Positions 1 to 4,989 of a stretch of 8,003 bases of DNA are shown piece after piece (the first letter of the stretch is position 1; every line of letters starts with the position of its first letter). Source of the DNA: an uncultured Alistipes sp. (lineage in GTDB: Bacteria; Bacteroidota; Bacteroidia; Bacteroidales; Rikenellaceae). Under the pieces are notes generated by a model, which searched no databases, had not been told where the DNA came from, and worked only from the letters and a program-made list of their open reading frames with translations. Position numbers and translations under genes: made by a program. Location of the stretch: positions 1 through 8,003 of the forward strand of contig CAJGDL010000080.1 of assembly GCA_904502075.1 (NCBI GenBank), given 5' to 3'.

Positions 1-46
1 AACCTTGCCAAGGTTGGGGTCGCGAGTTCGAGTCTCGTTTTCCGCT
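1..46 (+). tRNA. tRNA-Gly (GCC), 3' part only, truncated by window start
   Basis: The window opens inside the anticodon arm. The seven-base loop TTGCCAA sits between AACC and GGTT, giving anticodon GCC, which reads glycine codons GGC/GGU. A T arm follows at 22-38 (stem GCGAG/CTCGT, loop TTCGAGT), then the 3' acceptor strand TTTCCGC at 39-45 and discriminator T at 46, as expected for bacterial tRNA-Gly. CCA is not encoded; the next bases are CAA. The 5' acceptor strand and D arm lie outside the window. The molecule is followed directly by a terminator hairpin. Confidence 0.9.
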
Positions 47-47
47 C

Positions 48-88
48 AAAATCAAAAGGTTGGCTAAATGCCAGCCTTTTTGATTTTG
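48..88 (+). terminator. Rho-independent terminator after tRNA-Gly
   Basis: A long imperfect hairpin: AAAATCAAAAGGTTGGC at 48-64 pairs with GCCAGCC plus TTTTTGATTTT at 70-87, around a five-base loop, with one bulged T and one G-T pair. The A-rich/T-rich outer stem gives T runs on both strands, so it could act in both directions. Confidence 0.8.
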
Positions 89-183
89 TGATAATCAGAC
101 TCGCGACGAGCGACCCCAAAATCTCCCCTTCCAGGGGTTGGGGGTATAAATATAGTTCGCGAGAAATGCCCGCGAATGCGGGC
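89..183. other. Spacer between the two tRNA 3' end copies
   Basis: No gene is visible. The stretch holds a C-rich/G-rich hairpin (CCCCT/AGGGG around 125-136), a perfect hairpin GCCCGC-GAAT-GCGGGC at about 168-183, and at 99-118 a segment that partly matches the tRNA T-arm region in inverted orientation: CTCGCGAC and GCGACCCC are exact reverse complements of bases 19-26 and 16-23. No 5' tRNA half pairing with the second TTTCCGC is found. Confidence 0.4.
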
Positions 184-202
184 TCGAGTCTCGTTTTCCG
201 CT
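178..202 (+). pseudogene. tRNA-Gly 3' end remnant (duplicated T arm and acceptor strand)
   Basis: Bases 184-204 are identical to 28-48 of the tRNA-Gly over 21 bp, covering the T loop, 3' T stem, acceptor strand TTTCCGC and discriminator. The 5' T-stem strand is replaced by GCGGG, which still pairs with CTCGT using wobbles. No D arm, anticodon arm or 5' acceptor strand is found upstream, so this is not a complete tRNA. It is either a decayed tandem copy or the far attachment-site copy left by an element that integrated in the tRNA 3' end. Confidence 0.6.
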
Positions 203-205
203 CAG

Positions 206-244
206 CGCACGAAGGATAGCAAAACGCTATCCTTTTTTTGTGCG
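206..244 (+). terminator. Rho-independent terminator after the tRNA remnant
   Basis: The inner stem GGATAGC/GCTATCC surrounds a short A-rich loop and is followed by seven T. Outer bases CGCAC (206-210) and GTGCG (240-244) also pair. The T run is on the plus strand, so it ends rightward transcripts. Having a terminator of its own suggests the remnant descends from a once complete tRNA transcription unit. Confidence 0.8.
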
Positions 245-247
245 TTT

Positions 248-400
248 CGCGGAAGAGTCCGCGACCATATACAATCCCTCCAAACCTCCCTATGCGACAA
301 TCTAGTTTCTGTTGTTGCGCCCATAAGCGATCTTTGCGGTTGATAGGCTGGCTTTGATTGGGGTGTGAAAAGAGGCGCAGTGTCCATATAGTCGGATCTT
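248..400. other. Intergenic stretch, no gene seen
   Basis: A short perfect hairpin CGCGGA-AGAG-TCCGCG lies at 248-263. Nothing else is recognisable before the doxX stop codon. No convincing minus-strand terminator for doxX is visible; the 248-263 hairpin lacks a T run on that strand. Confidence 0.4.
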
Positions 401-844
401 TTAAGGCATGGGCTCGGGGGCGAGGCGGTGGGCGATCCAGCCGTCGAAGGAGAGGCGGCCGGGGCCGAAGAGCATCAGCAGGAGGAACACAATCAAGTAG
501 AGAAAGGCCAATTCGCGCGAGGCGAAGGGTTGGCCCTGGTGGATCACCCAAAAGGCGATGGCCATATTGATCACGATGGGGATCAGCATCAGGCGCGTGA
601 AGAGTCCCAGGATCACGAAGCATGAGCAGACCACCTCAGCAAAGAGGCAGAGCAGCAACGAGAGGCGACTGCCTACATGGAGCGGGTTGGGAAAGTTTGC
701 CTCGAGGGTCTCGAAGTGGATCCACTTGTCGAGTCCGTGCGTCAGAAGAAGTACTCCGAAGAGCAGACGCAGGGCCAAAAGCAACCACGATGCCCACGGG
801 TCGGTGGGTTGCGAGGGGAAGAGAAAACGTGAAAAATAAGCCAT
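401..844 (-). CDS. DoxX family membrane protein
   Basis: A 147-residue integral membrane protein of the DoxX family. Bacterial members are small four-helix proteins, some linked to terminal quinol oxidase accessories or to redox/thiol stress; the role here cannot be read from sequence. Four hydrophobic segments lie at about residues 18-38, 60-83, 85-103 and 111-127. The family features LRLLFG...THGLDKW (26-41) and the C-terminal GPGRLSFDGW (127-136) are present. I chose the start at 844 (MAYFSRF) because AAGGAG stands five bases upstream on the minus strand; the in-frame ATG at 865 lacks such a site. A promoter about 165 bp upstream gives an unusually long leader containing nine consecutive G. 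The gene stands alone and diverges from the small-ORF/lipoprotein unit. Confidence 0.85.
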   Translation of the reverse strand: MAYFSRFLFPSQPTDPWASWLLLALRLLFGVLLLTHGLDKWIHFETLEANFPNPLHVGSRLSLLLCLFAEVVCSCFVILGLFTRLMLIPIVINMAIAFWVIHQGQPFASRELAFLYLIVFLLLMLFGPGRLSFDGWIAHRLAPEPMP

Positions 845-954
845 AGCATCTCCTTTTTGGTTCAACTACCCCACTCTACGCACAAATCATGCCGCCTTCG
901 ATTTATGTCAAACTTCTTGCGACTTTTGTGGTAATCTCTTCGGCCACCGAATCA

Positions 955-963
955 CCCCCCCCC
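955..963 (-). repeat. Homopolymer of nine C (G on the doxX sense strand)
   Basis: Nine consecutive C on the plus strand, read as nine G in the predicted doxX leader. It lies between the predicted promoter and the start codon. Tracts of this length are prone to slipped-strand length change. Confidence 0.7.
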
Positions 964-968
964 GAGAC

Positions 969-982
969 CTCTTTGTAAGAGA
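969..982. repeat. 14-bp inverted repeat, left copy
   Basis: CTCTTTGTAAGAGA is found here and, reverse-complemented, at 1253-1266. The core is itself palindromic (CTCTT-TGT-AAGAG). The copies bracket a 298-bp AT-rich segment containing the doxX promoter. Confidence 0.55.
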
Positions 983-1008
983 TCGCGAATCGGCCTTAAG
1001 CGTTTATG

Positions 1009-1016
1009 CAAAGATA
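1009..1016 (-). promoter_or_regulatory. Bacteroidota -7 promoter element for doxX
   Basis: The minus strand reads TATCTTTG, matching the Bacteroidota sigma-ABfr -7 consensus TAnnTTTG, followed by CA. Upstream on that strand is an AT-rich block with no clear TTTG -33 box. Transcription would start near 1002, about 155 bases before the doxX start. Confidence 0.6.
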
Positions 1017-1332
1017 GAAAAAATATTGAAAAGTTGTTCTTTTTTGTCGATTATTTTTAAATTTTTTATCATGGGAGGGGTAGTTTCTTGGTTATTAAAT
1101 AATAAATAAATGCCATTAGTAAAAATTTTTTTAGTTTTCTTTGGTGATTCTTGTTTCTCTCAATACATGGGTAATTATTTTTTTTCTCTCAAAAAGCGAT
1201 CAAATATTCTTTGTATCACATACAAAATCAAGCGATCGCATAATTCGAAAACTCTCTTACAAAGAGAAATTTCTATTAAGTAATTGATGATCAGCGAATA
1301 GTCGAATGTGAAATACCGAAAAAAGATTGAGT
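1017..1332. promoter_or_regulatory. AT-rich intergenic region with palindromes upstream of the small ORFs
   Basis: There is no gene here; the composition is strongly AT-rich compared with the flanking coding DNA. It holds a perfect inverted repeat TTTGTAT-CAC-ATACAAA at 1210-1226, an eight-base palindrome GCGATCGC at 1232-1239, and a direct repeat AAGCGATC at 1194-1201 and 1230-1237 (36 bp apart). A near-consensus -7 element TATTCTTTG at 1205-1213 has one extra base compared with TAnnTTTG and overlaps the first palindrome, so a repressor or activator could act there. The promoter for the small-ORF/lipoprotein unit probably lies here but is not certain. Confidence 0.45.
1253..1266. repeat. 14-bp inverted repeat, right copy
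   Basis: TCTCTTACAAAGAG is the exact reverse complement of 969-982. It can also fold as a hairpin (TCTCTT-ACA-AAGAG). It lies 67 bp before the first small ORF, where it could fall in that unit's leader or operator. Confidence 0.55.
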
Positions 1333-1476
1333 ATGAAGAGAGCGAGTTACTCGATACCCGAGATTTGGGTCTATGAGGTGGATGTGGAGCAGGGCTTCAC
1401 GATCTCCTCTTCGGATGATTTTAGTGGAATAACTCCCAATGATTACGAAGATGATCAAGCGTGGCTGCCCTATTGA
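1333..1476 (+). CDS. Small Bacteroidales peptide, 47 aa, EQGF type (function unknown)
   Basis: ATG at 1333 to TGA at 1476. The peptide begins MKRASYSIPEIWVYEVDVEQ, continues GFTISSSDDFSG and ends DYEDDQAWLPY. It is strongly acidic, with no signal peptide or membrane segment. The pattern of a basic start, a Pro-x-(I/L)-x-W/V stretch, V-x-x-EQGF followed by a small/serine run, and an acidic tail resembles short uncharacterised proteins common in Bacteroidales, often near surface lipoproteins; this is family memory, not a search result. The similar layout of the next small ORF (VEYEEGFAAS) is independent evidence that both are real. No strong ribosome site precedes it. It overlaps the next ORF and probably shares a transcript with the lipoprotein. 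I cannot assign a function. Confidence 0.6.
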   Translation: MKRASYSIPEIWVYEVDVEQGFTISSSDDFSGITPNDYEDDQAWLPY

Positions 1477-1597
1477 TGCTTTAGGTTACGAAGCTCCTGC
1501 CCTTGAGTCTTGGGTGGTGGAGTATGAGGAGGGGTTTGCTGCCTCCCCTCAGACCCCCGATTATGAGGAGGACGACGACGAAATCGTAATCGGATAG
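1451..1597 (+). CDS. Second small Bacteroidales peptide, 48 aa, EEGF type (function unknown)
   Basis: An ORF in another frame overlapping the end of the first small ORF by 26 bases, which suggests translational coupling. From ATG 1451 it encodes 48 residues; an in-frame ATG at 1439 would add four. Its middle reads YEAPALESWVVEYEEGFAAS, followed by PQTPDYEEDDDEIVIG, closely paralleling the first peptide's PEIWVYEVDVEQGFTIS and DYEDD tail. Both therefore look like diverged paralogues. It is very acidic at the C-terminus and has no export signal or transmembrane segment. It stops 39 bp before the lipoprotein start, in the same direction and with no terminator between. Function unknown. Confidence 0.6.
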   Translation: MIKRGCPIDALGYEAPALESWVVEYEEGFAASPQTPDYEEDDDEIVIG

Positions 1598-1636
1598 AAG
1601 AGAACCATTTTATCAACCATTTAATAACTATTACCC

Positions 1637-3247
1637 ATGAAACGCTTTATGTGTTTGGCTGCTACAGCAGCATTGTTCTTCGCTTCGTGTGCGAAGGATG
1701 CAACGACGATGGAGGTTTATCCGGCACCGGAGGCTTCTGATGATTTTACAGCACAGATTGACCAAAGCCGTACCGAGCTCGATGGCACGGCGGTACTTTG
1801 GTGTGAGAGCGATCAACTGACGATCTTCACAAAGACGGCCCACAACCGTCAGTATAAGGTGAAGTCAATTGAGAACGGTAACCGCACCGCCACTTTCGGC
1901 TATGTAGCCTATACGGGTACCGATGCCACGGCCATCACCTCGAACTATGCGGTTTATCCCTACGATGCCGCAGCCACCCTTTCGGGTGAGGTGATCACCA
2001 CCAAGATCAACGCTACGCAGGTGTATGATGCCACGAAGGTGGATCTGGCCAACGCTCTGATGGTGGCCAAGTCGAACAATCAGACCTTGTCGTTTGTCAA
2101 TGCCGGTGCGCTGCTTCGTTTCAAGGTGAGCAAGGAGAATGTGCCCGATGTCTACACCCTGGAGTCGATCCGTGTGGCTTCGGCCGCCAATGCTCTGGCC
2201 GGAGAGGTGACCATCGACCTGGCTGCCGATTCGAAGGCCGTAGTTGCCGCCACGGGTGAGAAGGAGGTACTCCTTTCGGGTATCGACACCGAGATCACGA
2301 CCGAGGCAAAGATGTTCTACATGGCACTGCCCGCCACGAACTTTGCTGCCGGCGACCTAACCGTAACCTTTACCTTTGCCGAGGGCGAGAAGGTGGTTAC
2401 CATGCCCGCATTCGAGCTGAAGCAGAATGCCATCAAATCGATTGCCTACACGATCAAGGCTGATGATGACTTCACTGGTGAGACCCCCGACTATGCCAAT
2501 GTGGTTACGGATATCGATGCGCTGAATGCCGCCATTGCTGCCGGTGATCCGGTGATCCGCCTCGCTCCCGGTACCTATGAGGGTTTGGTAACCGTGGTAA
2601 ACAAGAGCGGTGTCACGCTGGTGGCCGATGGTGATGCCACGATCAAGGGTATGCTTTGGGTGGATACCTGCCAGGCTACCTTCAAGGGGATCAACTTCAC
2701 CAACCCCGACGGTGTGCAGTTCCCCAACCCCTCAAACTCGAGGTACTACAAGGAGATTAACGATAAGTATCCTCTCGTAGGTGCTTACAACAACGCCAAT
2801 GTGCGCTTCGAGGAGTGTACCTTCGACCTCGTAGGCCCCACCACCTATGGCTACTACGGCTATTCGCACGATACCCCTGCATTCGTAGGCTGTACGTTCA
2901 ACTGCAACCACATCCGTCCGATTGCCAACAACGGTGATTCGATCCTGATTGACGGCTGCACCTTCAACGACCAGTACCACTATGCCGTTCGTATCTACGA
3001 GAACGCCGAGGAGCGCCAGACGGTTGTCTTCACCAACAATGTGATCAACGGTACGCCGGCTGCAGGAAAGGCTGACTTCGAGGGTATCAACATCTCTAAG
3101 AAGGGCGGCACGGCTACGGTTTATGGCGACTTTACGATCAAGGGTAACACGCCGGTGGCATATCGTCATCACAATCAGGTAACGATGGATGCCGGCTGCA
3201 CCTACGACTCCGATATCGCCGGTTTCGCCTTCGAGCGTGAGGAGTAA
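1637..3247 (+). CDS. Fimbrillin-like/parallel beta-helix surface lipoprotein
   Basis: A 536-residue exported lipoprotein. Residues 1-18 form a lipoprotein signal peptide (basic MKR, hydrophobic core, lipobox FASC), with Cys18 the expected lipidated residue; the following AKD fits Bacteroidota lipoproteins that can reach the cell surface. Residues about 35-275 resemble fimbrillin/Mfa-like domains: the RTELDGTAVLWCESDQLTIF segment (45-64) is typical of their opening. After an acidic linker (275-286), residues about 288-510 look like a right-handed parallel beta-helix. Its recurring strand-turn units include ATFKGINFTN, VRFEECTFDL, FVGCTFNCN, ILIDGCTFND and VVFTNNVING. Such folds occur in adhesins and glycan-binding or glycan-cleaving proteins; no catalytic residues can be assigned. 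It follows two small ORFs and ends in a strong terminator. A structural, adhesive or glycan-binding role is inferred. Confidence 0.8.
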   Translation: MKRFMCLAATAALFFASCAKDATTMEVYPAPEASDDFTAQIDQSRTELDGTAVLWCESDQLTIFTKTAHNRQYKVKSIENGNRTATFGYVAYTGTDATAITSNYAVYPYDAAATLSGEVITTKINATQVYDATKVDLANALMVAKSNNQTLSFVNAGALLRFKVSKENVPDVYTLESIRVASAANALAGEVTIDLAADSKAVVAATGEKEVLLSGIDTEITTEAKMFYMALPATNFAAGDLTVTFTFAEGEKVVTMPAFELKQNAIKSIAYTIKADDDFTGETPDYANVVTDIDALNAAIAAGDPVIRLAPGTYEGLVTVVNKSGVTLVADGDATIKGMLWVDTCQATFKGINFTNPDGVQFPNPSNSRYYKEINDKYPLVGAYNNANVRFEECTFDLVGPTTYGYYGYSHDTPAFVGCTFNCNHIRPIANNGDSILIDGCTFNDQYHYAVRIYENAEERQTVVFTNNVINGTPAAGKADFEGINISKKGGTATVYGDFTIKGNTPVAYRHHNQVTMDAGCTYDSDIAGFAFEREE

Positions 3248-3283
3248 TCCCTCCCTCCAAGTGTGTTCTTAGTGACTTTCTAT

Positions 3284-3318
3284 CGCCCGGGTTTTTCAGC
3301 CCGGGCGGTTTCTTTCTA
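3284..3318 (+). terminator. Rho-independent terminator after the lipoprotein gene
   Basis: A perfect eight-base stem CGCCCGGG (3284-3291) / CCCGGGCG (3300-3307) with loop TTTTTCAG, followed by a T-rich tail GTTTCTTTCT. It lies 37 bp past the lipoprotein stop. Confidence 0.85.
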
Positions 3319-3347
3319 TTCACAATGCACAAGGTAGGATTCACAAT
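3318..3347. repeat. Short direct repeat ATTCACAAT
   Basis: The nonamer ATTCACAAT occurs at 3318-3326 and 3339-3347, 21 bp apart (two helical turns). It lies upstream of the promoter of the next gene, and GCGTGT is also repeated nearby at nine-base spacing. It may be a regulator site or chance. Confidence 0.3.
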
Positions 3348-3395
3348 TTTCGCAGTCATTGCGTGTAATGCGTGTTCAACTTTCAATACTTTTTG

Positions 3396-3403
3396 TATCT
3401 TTG
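3396..3403 (+). promoter_or_regulatory. Bacteroidota -7 promoter element for the pRiA4b-like gene
   Basis: TATCTTTG followed by CA matches TAnnTTTG. Transcription would begin near 3410, leaving a leader of under 20 bases before the ATG at 3427, so translation would rely on an almost leaderless start. Confidence 0.7.
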
Positions 3404-3426
3404 CATAAGAATAATACTTTTGCACG

Positions 3427-3948
3427 ATGGCAGTAATTTTTAAATTCAGAATGCTCAGCGATGAGAACGACCATTTTCTTCGCGATTACGAGGTGCCGGC
3501 CACGATGACCCTGCTGGCGTTTCATGACTTTATCCGCGAGACACTCGAGTATGAGGAGGGGATGGTTTCGTTCTACACGGCCGACGACCGTTGGGAGAAG
3601 CTCCGCGAGTTTACGCTCATGGATATGGGTATGGGCGATTTGGAGGATGAGCACTCCCCGCTGGCGATGGACCAGGTCGAGTTGCAGCAGATCATGCGCC
3701 ATGTTCACGATCGCCTGATCTACCAGTTTGACCTCTTTGGTGATCGTGCCTACTACCTCGAGCTGATGGATGTCGTGGCGGCAGAGCCCGATTTCACCTA
3801 TCCGCGCGAAGCCTTCGCCCACGGGGCTACGCCCGATCAATATGAGGCGGGGCTTGCCGAGGACGAAGGGTCGATCTTCGAGGAGATGATGGGCGGTTAC
3901 AGCGATTTCGAGGGCGACGATAACTACGACGACGAGTACCGCTATTAG
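3427..3948 (+). CDS. PRiA4b ORF-3-like domain protein
   Basis: A 173-residue soluble, very acidic protein. The N-terminus MAVIFKFRMLSDENDHFLRD, the following VPATMTLLAFHDFIRETLEY and the FYTADDRWEK stretch (about 1-58) match my memory of the Bacteroidota branch of the plasmid pRiA4b ORF-3-like family (IS1096-associated TnpR-like domain). That name reflects where the first member was found; no recombinase active site is visible and the true function is unknown. The C-terminal third is rich in Asp, Glu and Tyr, ending DDNYDDEYRY. There is no signal peptide or membrane segment. The gene has its own promoter 24 bp upstream and is followed by miaA after 76 bp in the same direction. I consider it a chromosomal orphan protein, not part of a transposon. 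Confidence 0.65.
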   Translation: MAVIFKFRMLSDENDHFLRDYEVPATMTLLAFHDFIRETLEYEEGMVSFYTADDRWEKLREFTLMDMGMGDLEDEHSPLAMDQVELQQIMRHVHDRLIYQFDLFGDRAYYLELMDVVAAEPDFTYPREAFAHGATPDQYEAGLAEDEGSIFEEMMGGYSDFEGDDNYDDEYRY

Positions 3949-4010
3949 CGACTTGAGATTCACCCCTCTTTTGGCCTATTCCTCAAGGGTGGCCTGATAT
4001 TGTATCTTGG

Positions 4011-4016
4011 AAGGAG
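4011..4016 (+). promoter_or_regulatory. Ribosome binding site fixing the miaA start
   Basis: AAGGAG eight bases before the ATG at 4025. It argues for translation from 4025 and against the in-frame TTG at 4007, which would place this site inside the coding region. Confidence 0.75.
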
Positions 4017-4024
4017 AAGAGATT

Positions 4025-4933
4025 ATGTCGAAACGACTCTTGGTCATTGTGGGGCCTACGGGCTCGGGAAAGACGGATTTGAGCATCCGCCTGGCGCAGC
4101 ATTTCTCCGCACCGATCCTCTCGACGGACTCACGCCAATTCTATCGGGGAATTCCCATCGGTACGGCACAGCCTACCGAAGAGCAGTTGCAGGCGGCCGA
4201 ACACCACCTGATCGCCACCCATGAGTTGGCCGATGGGCTCAACTGCGGAAGTTATGAGGTATTGGCTCTGGAGATCCTTGAAAGGCTCTTTCAAAGCCAC
4301 GACACGGTGGTGGCTGTCGGTGGATCGGGGCTCTATGTCCAGGCCCTGTGCGAGGGAATGGACGACCTTCCGCAGGCCGATGAGGCGATTCGCGAGGCCT
4401 TGGCCGAGAAGCTTCGTACCGAGGGGCTGGAGGCCCTGACCGAGGAGTTGCATCGGTGCGATCCCGCCTACTGGGAGCAGGTGGATCGGAAGAATCCGGC
4501 CCGCGTGTTGCGTGCCCTGGAGGTGTGTCGGCAGACGGGACTCCCCTACTCTTCGTTTCGTACGGGCGAACGGCGCGAGCGCGATTTCGAGATCGTGAAG
4601 CTCGGGGTCGATATGCCGCGTGAGGTGCTCTACGAGCGGATCAACCTTCGCGTGGAGGGGATGATGGCCGAGGGGCTTGAGCAGGAGGCTCGGCGGGTCT
4701 ATCCGCTGCGCCATCTCAATGCCCTGCAGACGGTGGGCTACAAGGAGCTATTTGAGTATTTCGATGGCAAAATCTCGCGCGAGGAGGCGATTGAACTCAT
4801 CAAGCGCAACTCGCGTCGCTATGCCAAACGGCAGCTCACCTGGTTTCGGCGCGACGAGGCAATCCGTTGGTTCCACCCCACGCAATACGAAGAGATCTTG
4901 GGGTGGCTCGAAGAGGTTGGATTTACAAGATAA
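4025..4933 (+). CDS. miaA: tRNA dimethylallyltransferase MiaA
   Basis: A 302-residue cytoplasmic enzyme of normal family length. It transfers a dimethylallyl group from dimethylallyl diphosphate to N6 of adenosine 37 in tRNAs reading codons that begin with U, the first step towards ms2i6A. The P-loop GPTGSGKT is at residues 10-17, followed by DSRQFYR (35-41), with Asp35 the expected catalytic residue. GGSGLY (99-104), NPARVLRALEV (157-167), QTVGYKEL (235-242) and YAKRQLTWFR (266-275) complete the family's conserved blocks. I see no missing key residue. The gene lies 76 bp after the pRiA4b-like gene with no clear terminator between and no clear promoter of its own (TATCTTGG at 4003-4010 is too close to the start), so the two may be cotranscribed. 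It converges with the symporter gene. Confidence 0.96.
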   Translation: MSKRLLVIVGPTGSGKTDLSIRLAQHFSAPILSTDSRQFYRGIPIGTAQPTEEQLQAAEHHLIATHELADGLNCGSYEVLALEILERLFQSHDTVVAVGGSGLYVQALCEGMDDLPQADEAIREALAEKLRTEGLEALTEELHRCDPAYWEQVDRKNPARVLRALEVCRQTGLPYSSFRTGERRERDFEIVKLGVDMPREVLYERINLRVEGMMAEGLEQEARRVYPLRHLNALQTVGYKELFEYFDGKISREEAIELIKRNSRRYAKRQLTWFRRDEAIRWFHPTQYEEILGWLEEVGFTR

Positions 4934-4941
4934 AAAGAGAA

Positions 4942-4976
4942 GGGGCAACGATCTAAAAATCGTTGCCCCGTTTGTT
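4942..4976. terminator. Bidirectional terminator between miaA and the symporter gene
   Basis: A perfect 11-bp stem GGGGCAACGAT (4942-4952) / ATCGTTGCCCC (4959-4969) with loop CTAAAA. A T-rich GTTTGTTT follows on the plus strand and a CTTCTCTTTTTA run on the minus strand. It serves both convergent genes. Confidence 0.9.
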
Positions 4977-4989
4977 TGGCCTGATTGGA

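Noticed and set aside
202..387. Minus-strand 61-codon ORF
   Set aside because: It overlaps the tRNA remnant and terminator at 178-244, has no recognisable domain and no ribosome site.
358..846. Several plus-strand ORFs across the doxX region
   Set aside because: They are antisense shadows of doxX, with arginine-rich or low-complexity composition and no family resemblance.
89..1332. CRISPR array or phage module near the tRNA
   Set aside because: No regularly spaced repeats and no integrase or phage gene are present; only single palindromes and one duplicated tRNA end are seen.
2732..3172. Minus-strand 146-codon ORF inside the lipoprotein gene
   Set aside because: It is antisense to a clearly coding lipoprotein and shows no domain of its own.
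3376..3963. Minus-strand 195-codon ORF opposite the PRiA4b-like gene
   Set aside because: It runs opposite a gene with a family match and a promoter; its hydrophobic and valine-rich look is the antisense of acidic codons.
4003..4010. TATCTTGG as a miaA promoter -7 element
   Set aside because: It departs from TAnnTTTG and abuts the ribosome site, leaving too little leader for that site to be transcribed usefully.
4130..4714. Minus-strand 194-codon ORF inside miaA
   Set aside because: It is a shadow of the unambiguous miaA reading frame.
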